Below, piece after piece: positions 32,601 to 41,651 of a stretch of DNA of 64,000 nucleotides (position 1 is the first letter of the stretch; each line of letters starts with the position of its first letter). A program made the translations under genes and the position numbers. A model generated the notes under the pieces. The model had not been told where the DNA came from. It was given only the letters and a program-made list of their open reading frames with translations, and did not search any database. The stretch is taken from NCBI RefSeq assembly GCF_009604455.1, contig NZ_WEGL01000010.1, positions 1 through 64,000 on the forward strand, read 5' to 3'. The stretch comes from Streptomyces sp. RB17 (lineage in GTDB: Bacteria > Actinomycetota > Actinomycetes > Streptomycetales > Streptomycetaceae).

Positions 32601-32643
32601 GACCCACCTGGAAATGGGCCCATGGCGACTTCTAGGTGGGGTC
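32601..32643. terminator. imperfect hairpin between convergent genes
   Basis: GACCCACCT (32601-32609) pairs with AGGTGGGGTC (32634-32643) with one bulge, enclosing the ATGGGCCCAT palindrome. The right arm overlaps the stop codon of the LpqN-like gene. Confidence 0.4.
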
Positions 32644-33153
32644 GGAGGGGTCTTCCTCGGCCGGTCGCACAGTCCGCAGAAACGTCTTGAAGTCCTCGAG
32701 TACCGCATCGATCTGGGTCGGCTTCGCAGTGAGGACGAGTTCGATCACCGCGCGATTGGCCGGATTCTTGACGTCCTCCATTCCGAGGTACACCTGGCTC
32801 TGGAACAATTCCAGTGGCTCTCCCCTCAGAGTGGTGTGCAGGAGGAGATTCTGGACCACGCCAGGAGCATCAGTCAGCCCCGGGATGTCCGGCGTGCCCA
32901 CTTCGGTCTTCTTGAGGACCTCCACGGTCCCCGCCTGCCCCAGTCTCTGTACCGACTCGTCGGCGATCTGCCACATGGTGGCACTGTCGTTACGCATCCC
33001 ACCGGCGATGGAGATGTTTGCCGTGAAGCCGTCGATGGAGGCGGGATGGAGCGCGACAAAGGCAGCACCGGGTGCTCCCACCTCGTCTGGAGGCGCGGCC
33101 TGCCAGCCATCCGGCAGCGAGAACGAGATCTTGACCGGCAGCGTGGTCGTCAT
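32632..33153 (-). CDS. LpqN/LpqT-like protein without signal peptide
   Basis: 173 residues. The N-terminus KISFSLPDGWQAAPPDEVGAPGA and the pattern ending VLEDFKTFLRTVRP resemble the mycobacterial LpqN/LpqT domain (and DUF1795-type folds). There is no lipobox or signal sequence, so it should be cytosolic. It lies 35 bases after the large WXG-containing gene on the same strand and ends the three-gene module 34806-32632. It could be an immunity or chaperone partner for that cargo; inference only. Confidence 0.7.
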   Translation of the reverse strand: MTTTLPVKISFSLPDGWQAAPPDEVGAPGAAFVALHPASIDGFTANISIAGGMRNDSATMWQIADESVQRLGQAGTVEVLKKTEVGTPDIPGLTDAPGVVQNLLLHTTLRGEPLELFQSQVYLGMEDVKNPANRAVIELVLTAKPTQIDAVLEDFKTFLRTVRPAEEDPSDPT

Positions 33154-33188
33154 GGTGAATCCATTTCCTTGATGAGCATCAGTTCAGC

Positions 33189-34481
33189 CTAGAGCCAGCT
33201 ACCGACCGTGTGGTCCCAGGCGTCACCCACCGCGTCGGCGGCGTCATCGACCGAGTTGAGCACCTTGCTGGGATCGACGGTGACATCGAAGGAAACCTTG
33301 CCGCCGATACCCAGACCGACTCCAAGATTGCCGCCGATGGTGAACTTGCCGTCCTTCATTCCCGCGTCGACATCGGCCGAAGCACCCACGCCCGCCCATG
33401 CCTCACCAGTGACACCAGCACCGACACCGGCGACATCGCCGGAGACCGTCCCAGTGGCTTTGGCTCCGGCGAACGCCTCCGCGCCGGCGTGCAGGCCATC
33501 CTTGCCGACGCCGACATTCGCGGAGCCGTCGACTCCGACATAGGCCTTCCCGTTGGCTTGAGCCTGGGCCAAGCCGTACTTCACACTGCCGCTCGCGGTG
33601 GCTTGCGCCAGATACGCGCTTCCCGAAACGCCCGCTTGCACTCTCCCGTTGGTGTAGCTCGCACCGGCCGTTCCGTTCACTCCGAGCACGGAGACGCCGG
33701 CTTGTCCCTGCCAGTCGGCCCCACCCCACGAAGCCTTTCCGGCGGGAGTGTTTGCCGACCAGACGTCTGCGTTGCCCGTCCATTCGGCGATCTTGACCGT
33801 CAGATTCGGCTTCCTGCCCGATCCTGCCGCCTCATCGTCGTCGGACGGCGGGGTCTTGTCCCGGATGTACCAGTTGCCGTCAGCGTCCTTGCCCCACTCC
33901 TTGTTCTGGCGCCACCGGCCGGCTTCGCCACCCAGCCACTTCTGCTTCTCCTGCTTCCACCGTTTCTCGCTGGTCTTCCCGACCCCGTGGTCCTTCATCC
34001 ACTTGAGGTCATCAACCTGTGAACGGAGCGCCACGAGCCAGCCAGGGCTGTGGGCGGCGTCCGCCGAGAGATCTTTCAGCTTCTTGGTGAGATTGTCGGC
34101 CTCGGACTTGAGCTGTTTGAGCGCGGAATCCAGTGTCGTTTGCGCCGCATCGTGATTCCCGGACTTCCACTGGTCGATCGCTGTCTGGGCTTGGCCCTGC
34201 GCCCAACCCAGCGTTCCGGAGTACGACGTGACCGCGGTCGCTGCGTCCGACATCGCGTCGGCCGCGAAGTACCAGTTGGCCTTCTCCTTGGCCAAGACGG
34301 GCCAAAAGACGTCATGGGCCGTACCGGTCCAACCCGGGATCTTCAGATCCCGCAAACCGTCACCAATCGTGTTGAACTTCTTCGACCAGCCGGTGAGGGT
34401 GGTGGCGAGATCGTGCAGCTTCTTGGTGTCTCCTGGGACGAGTTCCTTGGGATCCGTTGTCGACCCGAGCGCGGTTGCCAT
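33189..34481 (-). CDS. putative T7SS effector: WXG domain plus Gly/Ala repeat C-terminus
   Basis: 430 residues. Residues 1-130 are a WXG-type helical domain with W51-T52-G53 (IPGWTGTAHDVF) and long amphipathic helices. A basic linker (KRWKQEKQKWLGGEAGRWRQNKEWG) is followed by a C-terminal half (about 220-410) dominated by short repeating beta-like Gly/Ala/Val units (GKAYVGVDGSANVGVG, GVGAGVTGEAWAGVGAS). The layout (T7SS leading domain, linker, variable C-terminus) is that of polymorphic secreted proteins, but I see no known toxin motif. ATG at 34481, 19 bases after a small helical partner gene. Confidence 0.8.
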   Translation of the reverse strand: MATALGSTTDPKELVPGDTKKLHDLATTLTGWSKKFNTIGDGLRDLKIPGWTGTAHDVFWPVLAKEKANWYFAADAMSDAATAVTSYSGTLGWAQGQAQTAIDQWKSGNHDAAQTTLDSALKQLKSEADNLTKKLKDLSADAAHSPGWLVALRSQVDDLKWMKDHGVGKTSEKRWKQEKQKWLGGEAGRWRQNKEWGKDADGNWYIRDKTPPSDDDEAAGSGRKPNLTVKIAEWTGNADVWSANTPAGKASWGGADWQGQAGVSVLGVNGTAGASYTNGRVQAGVSGSAYLAQATASGSVKYGLAQAQANGKAYVGVDGSANVGVGKDGLHAGAEAFAGAKATGTVSGDVAGVGAGVTGEAWAGVGASADVDAGMKDGKFTIGGNLGVGLGIGGKVSFDVTVDPSKVLNSVDDAADAVGDAWDHTVGSWL

Positions 34482-34500
34482 TGATTCGAATTCCCCGTCT

Positions 34501-34806
34501 CTAACCCAGTTCCGTCTTAACCGAATTCGCCGCGTCGCGGATGGCCTCGTCCGTCTCGGTGAAGTCGTTGTTGGCCTTGTTCAGCCCGCCTGCCAGGGTC
34601 GCCCCGCAGTCGGCGAGGTACTGGCCTCCCAGCTGCCAGGTAGCGCAGAACGTGAGCAGAGCGGCGGCCGCGTCGTCATTCCCGATCGCGGAGCCCTGCT
34701 CGGACGCTCCCTCCAAGTCCAGCTTCTCCACCGGGGTGAGGCAGTTCAGGATGTCCGAAGCTCCCTTCTTCAGAACTCCCGGCCCAACTCCCAAATCAGC
34801 CGTCAC
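34501..34806 (-). CDS. small helical partner protein (EspC-like) of T7SS effector
   Basis: 101 residues from GTG 34806, which has GGGGGAA 5 bases upstream; a longer start at 34854 gives an unlikely Lys/Glu-rich head. Mostly helical, with three cysteines and a WQLG turn near residue 57. It ends with a helix rich in acidic residues (FTETDEAIRDAANSVKTELG). Size and position ahead of a WXG-containing effector fit the small secretion partners of T7SS substrates (EspC type). That family match is tentative. Confidence 0.7.
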   Translation of the reverse strand: MTADLGVGPGVLKKGASDILNCLTPVEKLDLEGASEQGSAIGNDDAAAALLTFCATWQLGGQYLADCGATLAGGLNKANNDFTETDEAIRDAANSVKTELG

Positions 34807-35100
34807 GAGATTCCCCCGTTCCTCTTCCTTTTTTTCAACTCCCGCTGGAACCACAGGTTTTGGCGACCAGCCAGCTCAGGCTAGCACTCGGCCGAGCTCC
34901 GCTGATTCGGAGTCACATCTCCTCCGCAAGGGCGGTTTTCACGCCCTGGATGCAGTCTTGACGCTATTCCTTCATAATTGAGGAAGAGTTACGAACAGCG
35001 TGAAGGGGTTATGGAATCACGCCCCGGTCTTTGCTGGTGCGAGGCTGCAAGTATCCTGCGGGTTGCCCTCTTTGCTTGATCACCTGAAATGGAGCCCCAC

Positions 35101-35454
35101 ATGACCACGGGCCGCGTTACCGCAGCAGCCTGGAGCCTCTCGGCCATCACCGTCGGTGTACTGCTCGCCGGCTGCTCGGGTTCGGTGAGCGTGGGAAAGT
35201 CCGAGCCGAAGGTGTCTGCCGCCAAGCTGGCCACCACGGTTTCCGAGCGGCTCGCCGCGCAGACGGGCCGGCCCAAGCCGCACATCACCTGCCCCGAGGA
35301 CCTCACCGGGAAGGTGGGCACCAGCACCCGTTGCAAGCTGACCGCGGACGACGGCAGCACGCTGGGGGTGACGGTCACCGTCACTTCCGTTCAGGGCTCC
35401 CAGATCAACTTCGACATCAAGGCCGATGACAAGGCCTCCCCGGCGCCCAACTGA
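35101..35454 (+). CDS. DUF4333 lipoprotein
   Basis: 117 residues. The lipobox LLAGC (C25) follows a hydrophobic core. The mature domain (ITCPEDLTGKVGTSTRCKLTADDGSTLGVTVTVTSV) has the two cysteines and strand pattern of the DUF4333 fold common in actinobacterial lipoproteins. ATG at 35101 with GGAG 6 bases upstream. It stands between ESX groups and diverges from the small partner gene at 34501. Confidence 0.88.
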   Translation: MTTGRVTAAAWSLSAITVGVLLAGCSGSVSVGKSEPKVSAAKLATTVSERLAAQTGRPKPHITCPEDLTGKVGTSTRCKLTADDGSTLGVTVTVTSVQGSQINFDIKADDKASPAPN

Positions 35455-35497
35455 CCGAGGCGTTCTTCGCAGGTCGACCCCATGGGATTCTTCGACA

Positions 35498-35866
35498 GTG
35501 CGGCCTGCTACCGGAGTGACGGTCGACGGAGCCGCCGGGCTGCCGATCTTCGTGCAGTCCCAGATCAGTCATAGCGCGCGGATCCGGATGCGGCCGGACC
35601 GCATGGCGCACGAGGTGCGCGCTCTTGAGGAGCAGTGGGAGGTCAAGCGGGTCGGGACGCCGACGAGGCTCGAGATCTCGTCGGAGTACACCCGCGGACC
35701 GAGCCGGACCGTGAGCCGCGAGTGGACCATCGGACGGGGTGAGAGCGGTCGGCTCGAGGCGACCGAGAGCTTCCGCTTCGACAGTGCCGAGTTGCGCGAG
35801 CCGCTGCGCGACACCGTCCTGAAGTCCGGCTGGACCTGGCGCGGAGTGGTCTTCGGCAAGCTGTGA
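35498..35866 (+). CDS. conserved hypothetical soluble protein
   Basis: About 122 residues from GTG 35498 (GGGA upstream); GTG 35516 is an alternative. The body is charged and beta-rich (PIFVQSQISHSARIRMRPD, TRLEISSEYTRGPSRTVSREW) and ends GWTWRGVVFGKL. No signal peptide, membrane helix or known motif. An ATG at 35482 opens a different frame that ends soon, so the true N-terminus is unsure. It follows the DUF4333 lipoprotein gene by about 40 bases and may be co-transcribed. Confidence 0.6.
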   Translation: MRPATGVTVDGAAGLPIFVQSQISHSARIRMRPDRMAHEVRALEEQWEVKRVGTPTRLEISSEYTRGPSRTVSREWTIGRGESGRLEATESFRFDSAELREPLRDTVLKSGWTWRGVVFGKL

Positions 35867-35868
35867 CG

Positions 35869-36505
35869 TCAGCCGGCGCGCCCACCACTCCCCCGGGTCA
35901 GCACTCGCCCTTCTGTGTCGTCACTGCGATCCCGTCTCCCCGGTACGTCAGTGAACTCTCCCCACCGTTGGGCCCTGGCGGGGGAGTAGTCGTCCTTCTT
36001 GAAGCGGCTGCGCTCGAGGTGGGTGCAGAACGACGCGTCCGCGCCGTCCGCCGTGACGGTGAGGTGCGCGTCGTCGGCCGTATCGGCGTCGGACGGGGTG
36101 ACGGTCACGCCGGTCTGCGGGGCGTCGCCGCCGGCGTACTCGACCACTTTGTCCTTGAGCAGGGACGCGTAGTCGTAGAAGTAGAGCGGCGTGCCGGAGT
36201 CGTCGACGGTGAACCGGTAGCCGTTCAGGTCGTCCGTGGCCTGACGTACCGGGTTGGTCAGCTCGCTGTCGTCCCAGGACGTGCGGTCGGAGACGCCGAA
36301 GCCCTGGACGGCGGTGTAGATGCCATAGCAGGCGAGGCTCACGAAGAGGATCCGCGCCAAGACGAAGGCGCCGTCGGGCAGCTCCGGTGCCAATGGACTG
36401 ATGCGCGCGCCAGGCCCGTACCCGGTCCGATTTCACGTAGGCCATGGCCAGCAGCACGGCGGACAGGAACAGGCCCAGCACGTTCAGCTTGTCCAGGGCG
36501 TTCAT
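35869..36505 (-). pseudogene. two-helix membrane protein with apparent +1 frameshift
   Basis: From ATG 36505 the first ~37 residues (MNALDKLNVLGLFLSAVLLAMAYVKSDRVRAW) form a good membrane helix and cytoplasmic turn. That frame then becomes arginine-rich nonsense. The plausible continuation (LAPELPDGAFVLARILFVSL) is in another frame from about 36393, with a second membrane helix and an extracytoplasmic domain (FTVDDSGTPLYFYDYASLL) to the stop at 35869. One extra base around 36394-36410 would explain both. The ATG overlaps the upstream mycosin stop (36502-36505), so the N-terminal start is natural. A sequencing error, a real inactivation or a TTG start at 36393 are all possible. Confidence 0.6.
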
Positions 36506-37773
36506 CGCCCGGACTGCAGCCTCCCGCGCCTACGCCGTGCGTCCCGTACCGCCACCGCCGTACCGCTCAGCCCGGCGACCAGGACGAGGACGCCCACGAC
36601 CACGTAGGTCGCCATGCGGCTGTTGTGTTCCTCCGCCGTCTCGCCGAAGTGCAGGGGCGTGATCGACGGGGCCTCCGCCTTGGACACGCCGCCCTCGGGC
36701 TGCGGGGACTGGACGGGGTGCTCCGGGTCCACGTCCGACAGTGCCTTCACCGGGTCCACCACGCCCCAGCCCACCAGGCGGTCGTGGCCGGGGATCGAGC
36801 GTTCCGCGCTCTGTTCGATCTGGGCGACGACCTCCTGGGCCGTCCAGTTGGGGTACTTGGCCTTCAACAGGGCCGCCACGCCTGCCACATAGGGGGCCGA
36901 GAAGCTCGTGCCGTTGTCCGAGCAGTGGCCGCCGCCCGGAACCGTGGAGATCATGTCGACGCCGGGAGCGGCGACTCCCACGAATTCTCCCGACTGTGAG
37001 AACGGCGCCCGTTCATTGTTGCGGTCGGACGCCGCCACCGCCAGGACGCCCTGGTACGACGCCGGGTAGGTCACCTTGACGTTGCCGCCGAGGCCGTCGT
37101 TGCCGGCCGAGGCCACCACCACGACCTTCTGCGCCAGGGCGTAGTCGATGGCGTCCTTCAGCCTCGAGTCCTTCGGGTCGAGCGCGTTGGCCGTGTCCTG
37201 GGAGATGTTGATGACGCCCGCGCCGGCGTGGACCGCGTAGGTCACCGCATCGGCCAGCGTGTCCGCTGTGCCGTCGCCCTCGGCGTCGTTCTGCTTGATC
37301 GGGATGATCTTCGCGTCCGGGGCCAGGCCGACGAATCCCGTTCCCTTCATCGGGCGGGCCGCGATGATGCCCGCCACGCGCGTGCCGTGGCCGACCGTGT
37401 CCGTGGTGCCGGAGTTGTTGCCGCGGTCGATCTTCTCGCCCTTGGAGTTGTGGGCGGGCAGCAGATTCTTGCCCTTCGAGGCGGCCACGGCCCCGGTGAG
37501 CTGCCGGTTCTTGACGTCGACTCCGGTGTCGATCACGGCCACCTGGACGCCCTTGCCGGTCGACAGCGCCCACAGCTCGTCCAGGTTGACGCGCTGCAGC
37601 GCCCACGGCCGGCCCGCGTACGGCTTCGACGGGAACGTGCACTGGCCGTCGTCCGCCAGGGCCGGGGCGGCGGGGAGGGCGATCACCGTCGTGGTCGCGG
37701 TGAGGACCGTCGCAGCGGCCAGGGCCGCAGCCCGTGCCGCGCTCCCCGGCGTGCTTGCCTTCGCCTTCAGCAT
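36502..37773 (-). CDS. mycP: Type VII secretion-associated S8 serine protease (mycosin), second copy
   Basis: 423 residues. A signal peptide (about 1-40, ending APALA) precedes the subtilisin domain with D82 (AVIDTG), H129 (VGHGTRVAG), N225 (ASAGNDG) and S290 (GTSFSAP). A C-terminal membrane helix (YVVVGVLVLVAGLSG) is followed by a basic tail (RDARRRRGRLQSGR). ATG at 37773, 24 bases after eccB. This copy sits with eccB and so is the better candidate for the translocon-associated mycosin. It is only moderately similar to the copy at 27802. Confidence 0.93.
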   Translation of the reverse strand: MLKAKASTPGSAARAAALAAATVLTATTTVIALPAAPALADDGQCTFPSKPYAGRPWALQRVNLDELWALSTGKGVQVAVIDTGVDVKNRQLTGAVAASKGKNLLPAHNSKGEKIDRGNNSGTTDTVGHGTRVAGIIAARPMKGTGFVGLAPDAKIIPIKQNDAEGDGTADTLADAVTYAVHAGAGVINISQDTANALDPKDSRLKDAIDYALAQKVVVVASAGNDGLGGNVKVTYPASYQGVLAVAASDRNNERAPFSQSGEFVGVAAPGVDMISTVPGGGHCSDNGTSFSAPYVAGVAALLKAKYPNWTAQEVVAQIEQSAERSIPGHDRLVGWGVVDPVKALSDVDPEHPVQSPQPEGGVSKAEAPSITPLHFGETAEEHNSRMATYVVVGVLVLVAGLSGTAVAVRDARRRRGRLQSGR

Positions 37774-37797
37774 GATTCCGTTCTCCTCCGCCCCGCG

Positions 37798-39318
37798 CTA
37801 GGAGCCCTGCGGCTGCCGCGCCGCCGCCTCCGACAGGCGCGGGCCCGTCGGCAGGAACGTCGACCACTCCATGGGGACGGGGGTGGGAGTCACCTTCTCG
37901 TAGCCGAGGTGGGTCTGGGCGATCCTCGCCTCCTGCAGTTCTTCCTTGCGCTTGTTGGCGGAGGTGCCGATGCCCTCGTTGTTGCTGTCGCTGTCGCTGT
38001 TGGACTGCAGGGCGTAGCGCAGGCCGGTGTCGGTCACCAGGAAGACGCCGCCGACCGAGGTCTCCGTGCCCTGGAACTGGCGGTAGAGCTGGCCGGAGCC
38101 CGGGGTGACGTAGCCGCTGGAGGAGCCGGTGGGCAGCTGGGCGGGGAAGTCCGTGCCCACCCACGTGGACAGGGTGGTGCTGCCCTTGGCCCCGACCGAG
38201 CGCAGGACGTTGCAGACCGTGTTGCGGCCGCTGGTGGCGCTGGAGCCGTCGTTCACCGTCCTCGGCTCGTACGTCGGCCAGTTCTTGTCGCCCTCGAACG
38301 TGGTGCTGTCGGCGACCGCGCCGGGACTGACCTGCTGTGCCTCACCGGCCTGGCCGACGTTCACGAGCTGCCCGCTGTTGAGCAGGAGCGTGGCCGTGAA
38401 CTCGGAGACGCGAGCCACCTTGCCCTGCAGTACGACGTAGTACCGGAGGGCGTGGCCGTCGTACGCCTTGATGACCTCGCCGACCTTGTCGTACTGGTCC
38501 GGCAGACCGGCTCCGGCCTTCGCGCCGGGCGTGCCCGGGATGTGGGGGATCGAGACCGCGCTGCCCTGGTGCAGGGTGGCGAGCCACTCCTGGGAGACGC
38601 GCTGCGGGGCGCGGCCCTGGGTGTCGAGGGCCTTGAGCAGTTCCTTGTCGTCCGGGTTCTCGATCTGGTAGGCCGTGCCCTGCGCGTCGACGACGTACTG
38701 GGTCTTGCCGTCCGGCGCGACGACGTACATCAGATCGCCACGGCTGAGCCGGTCGGGTCCCTCCGTCTTGGACCATTCCTTGTTCGCGAGGACGAAGGCC
38801 GCCTTCTGGATGGCCCGGCCACCGGCGCCGGGGCGCTCGCAGACCGCCCAGCGCTTGGCTGCCGAGGCCTCGTCCGGCGCGGGCAGGCGGTCGGGGGCGT
38901 AGGGGATGCCGATGGTGACGCCGTGCGGGGGCTTGCCGCTGTCCAGGACCTTCTCGTCGACGGTGATGACGCTGTCGTTCTCGGGGCTGAGCAGCAGCTT
39001 TGCGGAGGCCATGTTGAGGACCGGGTGCAACTGCACCTGCTTGCCCGTCTTCAGCACGACGTACCGGGTCGTCGACTCGCTGGCGACGATGACGTGTTTC
39101 TCCGGGTCGTCCCACCCCTTGGGCGCCGCCGGACTGAACATCCCGATCGCGCCGAACACCGCGAGGACCACGGCGCCGACGACGAGGCCGGGCACCAGTG
39201 CGCCCAGCGGCTTGGGGGCGCCCTCCTCCGAGCCGGAGGGCGAAGGCTGAAGGAATGCCGCGAGCGTGCGGCGCTTCGCGAAGGTGTAGGCGCTGAGTTC
39301 GTCCCGCCGTGATGCCAT
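37798..39318 (-). CDS. eccB: Type VII secretion protein EccB
   Basis: 506 residues. The N-terminal signature MASRRDELSAYTFAKRRTLAAFL is followed by a single membrane helix (about 40-62, ALVPGLVVGAVVLAVFGAIGMF) and a large extracytoplasmic repeat domain with two conserved cysteines (WAVCERP, NTVCNVL). This is the standard EccB plan. ATG at 39318. It diverges from eccE across 207 bases and is followed by the second mycosin. Confidence 0.95.
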   Translation of the reverse strand: MASRRDELSAYTFAKRRTLAAFLQPSPSGSEEGAPKPLGALVPGLVVGAVVLAVFGAIGMFSPAAPKGWDDPEKHVIVASESTTRYVVLKTGKQVQLHPVLNMASAKLLLSPENDSVITVDEKVLDSGKPPHGVTIGIPYAPDRLPAPDEASAAKRWAVCERPGAGGRAIQKAAFVLANKEWSKTEGPDRLSRGDLMYVVAPDGKTQYVVDAQGTAYQIENPDDKELLKALDTQGRAPQRVSQEWLATLHQGSAVSIPHIPGTPGAKAGAGLPDQYDKVGEVIKAYDGHALRYYVVLQGKVARVSEFTATLLLNSGQLVNVGQAGEAQQVSPGAVADSTTFEGDKNWPTYEPRTVNDGSSATSGRNTVCNVLRSVGAKGSTTLSTWVGTDFPAQLPTGSSSGYVTPGSGQLYRQFQGTETSVGGVFLVTDTGLRYALQSNSDSDSNNEGIGTSANKRKEELQEARIAQTHLGYEKVTPTPVPMEWSTFLPTGPRLSEAAARQPQGS

Positions 39319-39525
39319 CTGTGTCCGCTCTCTCCCCGTTGCGGAGCCGTGGGGGACCTGTGAAGATCCGTCCCCCGCCCTCGGTTGCCTCTGGTGACTC
39401 GACTGTCAGACCCGCCCCCTACTATGCCTGTTGCGTGGTGGTGCTGGTGGCACGGGTAGGGTGCTCACGGCTTGAAGGGACCGGAGCTCAAAGGGTTTCC
39501 GGGTGAGTTCGGGGGTTTTGGAGTG

Positions 39526-40887
39526 ATGGCTTCCGCAACGCGGACCCGGTCGCGATCGCAATCGGGATCACGACCTCGTCGCGCGCGCCGGTCGGGTGCC
39601 CGTGGCCCGGATTCCTCTCAGCCCATCACCCAGCAGGCACCGGCGGCCTACCAGGGTGCGTTCGCGCCGCATCCGGAGTCGCGTTCGGGCCGTGGCGGTT
39701 CGTTCGCGCTGCAGCGGCTGGTGCTGCTGGAGATCGCGGGCGCGCTCGTGCTGTGCGGGTGGCTCGTGGGGACGATCGCGCTGATCGCCGTCGCCCCGGT
39801 CGCCGTGCTGTTCGTGGTGCTCGCGGTCGTACGGCGCCGGGGCCGCTCCCTGCCGGAATGGCTCAGCACCCTGCTGGCCCTGCGGGCCCGCAACCGGCGG
39901 GCGGCGAGCACACCGGTGCCGCCGGGGACCGACGCCGGACTCGCGCCGGCGGTGGAGTGCGACCCGACCCTGCGCACCTACAGCTACAGCCGCGGTGACG
40001 ACCGCGACCAGCGGCCGATCGGCATGGTCGGCGACGGCGGCTTCCTGACCGCGGTGCTCCAGGTGGAGTCGGAGGCCGGCGCGCTGCGCGCGGAGCGGGG
40101 CCGCAGACCGCTGCCGGTGGGTCTGGTCCGGGACGCCCTCGAAGTCGACGGGATCCGGCTGGAGTCGGCGCAGATCGTCGTGCACACCCAGCCCGCGCCC
40201 GCGCTGCACCTGCCCCAGCAGTCGGTGGTGGTCAGCAACTACGCGCCGCTGCAGGCCCAGACCGGCTCCCCGGCGGTCCGCATCACGTGGATCGCGCTGA
40301 AGCTGGATCCCGAGCTGTGTCCGGAGGCGGTGGCCGCGCGCGGCGGCGGACTGACGGGCGCGCAGAAGTGCCTGACCCGCTCGGCCGAGCATCTGTCGAG
40401 CCGGCTGACCGGCGCCGGGTTCCGGGCGAGCGTGCTCACCGAGGAGGAGCTGACGGCCGCCATCGCGACGTCCGCGTGCGCCAACCCCATGGTGACCGCC
40501 CAGGCCGGGCGCGGCGAGGCGCCGCAGCGCCGCACCGAGGAGTCCAGCCGCAGTTGGCGCTGCGACAACCGCCGGCACACCACGTACTGGGTGCGCCGCT
40601 GGCCCCAACTGGGCGGATCCGGCGGCTCGCTGGCGCAGTTGGTGGCGCAGCTGACCGAGGTCCCCGCCCTCGCGACGACCTTCAGCCTGACCCTGGCCAA
40701 GGGCGCGCAGCAGAACGTGGCCATCACCGGCCATGTGCGCATCACCGGCCGCAGCAACCAGGAACTGACCGACGCCCGGCGCAATCTGGAGCAGGCGGCA
40801 CGGCAGACGCGGACCGGGCTCGCCCGCCTGGACCGTGAACAACTCCCCGGTGTTCTGGCCACCCTGCCGCTCGGAGGTGCCCGCTGA
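39526..40887 (+). CDS. eccE: Type VII secretion protein EccE
   Basis: 453 residues. The N-terminus is basic and disordered (RTRSRSQSGSRPRRARRSG). Two adjacent membrane helices (about 62-84 and 86-103) follow, then a cytoplasmic domain with LRTYSYSRGDDRDQRPIGMVGDGGF. This matches actinobacterial EccE. The ATG at 39526 has GGAG close by, and a GTG immediately precedes it. Its stop codon overlaps the next ATG by one base (TGATG), so the two are coupled. It diverges from eccB. Confidence 0.85.
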   Translation: MASATRTRSRSQSGSRPRRARRSGARGPDSSQPITQQAPAAYQGAFAPHPESRSGRGGSFALQRLVLLEIAGALVLCGWLVGTIALIAVAPVAVLFVVLAVVRRRGRSLPEWLSTLLALRARNRRAASTPVPPGTDAGLAPAVECDPTLRTYSYSRGDDRDQRPIGMVGDGGFLTAVLQVESEAGALRAERGRRPLPVGLVRDALEVDGIRLESAQIVVHTQPAPALHLPQQSVVVSNYAPLQAQTGSPAVRITWIALKLDPELCPEAVAARGGGLTGAQKCLTRSAEHLSSRLTGAGFRASVLTEEELTAAIATSACANPMVTAQAGRGEAPQRRTEESSRSWRCDNRRHTTYWVRRWPQLGGSGGSLAQLVAQLTEVPALATTFSLTLAKGAQQNVAITGHVRITGRSNQELTDARRNLEQAARQTRTGLARLDREQLPGVLATLPLGGAR

Positions 40888-41651
40888 TGGCCCTGTCGAC
40901 CTCTCCCACGCCGTCGCGCACGAGTTCGCCGACGCCGGGCCTCGGCGAACGGCTGCGCACCGGCTTCGGCCTCCTCGGCCCCCGTCACCCGCGGCACGCG
41001 CTGCCCGTGGAGCAGGCGGACGCGCTGTCCCTGCCCATCGGCGACGACGGCGTGGTGGTCGGCGTCAACGCCGAGGGCCAGCCCGCCGTGCTCGGGGTGA
41101 ACCGCCCGACGCCGTACGACATCGTGCTCATCGGCGGCCTGTGGACCGCGCAGGTCGTGGCGCTGCGGGCGGCCGCGACGGGCGCGCGCGTGGCCGTCGA
41201 GACGGGGCGCGCGCAGGCCTGGATGCCCATGGTGCACGCCATGGGCGGCGGGCAGAACGGCCTCGCGGTGTACGACGTCGGCCGTGTGCCCCCGCAGGGC
41301 GCCTCGGCCGGTACACCCGTGCTGGTGGTGCGGGACTGCGGCATGCGGCCGCCGCGCGGACGCGTGGTGTCGGCTCCCTGGCAGTCCGTGCTGACCCTGC
41401 TGCCGTATCTCAGCCCGGTCGCGCCGCGGTTGATGCGTCAGGCGCGCCTGGTGGGCGTGCAGCGGGTGTCGCCGGACGAAGCGGTGGAGATCGGCCGAGT
41501 GATGGGACTTCCGCGCCCCGAACTCGAGACGCTGCCCACGCTTCCGGACGGAGTGAGCCTCTGGTGCACCGAGCGGGACCGGCAGTACGTCGTGACCCGG
41601 GCGACCGACGCCGAAACGGGACTGCTGGGCGTGGCACGCCGGATGGACTGA
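40887..41651 (+). CDS. ESX-linked hypothetical protein
   Basis: 254 residues, soluble, no signal peptide. The body has a nucleotide-handling look (YDIVLIGGLWTAQVVALRAAATGARVAVETGRAQAWM), with repeated GG turns, but no standard P-loop. The C-terminal half holds SPDEAVEIGRVMGLP and LWCTERDRQYVVTRA. It overlaps the eccE stop by one base, so it is translationally coupled and probably acts with EccE at the cytoplasmic face. No family name can be given. Confidence 0.8.
   Translation: MALSTSPTPSRTSSPTPGLGERLRTGFGLLGPRHPRHALPVEQADALSLPIGDDGVVVGVNAEGQPAVLGVNRPTPYDIVLIGGLWTAQVVALRAAATGARVAVETGRAQAWMPMVHAMGGGQNGLAVYDVGRVPPQGASAGTPVLVVRDCGMRPPRGRVVSAPWQSVLTLLPYLSPVAPRLMRQARLVGVQRVSPDEAVEIGRVMGLPRPELETLPTLPDGVSLWCTERDRQYVVTRATDAETGLLGVARRMD

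Noticed and set aside
35482..35575. ORF starting MGFFDSAACYR
   Set aside because: It runs into a stop within about 30 codons and is in a different frame from the conserved-looking body at 35498-35866.
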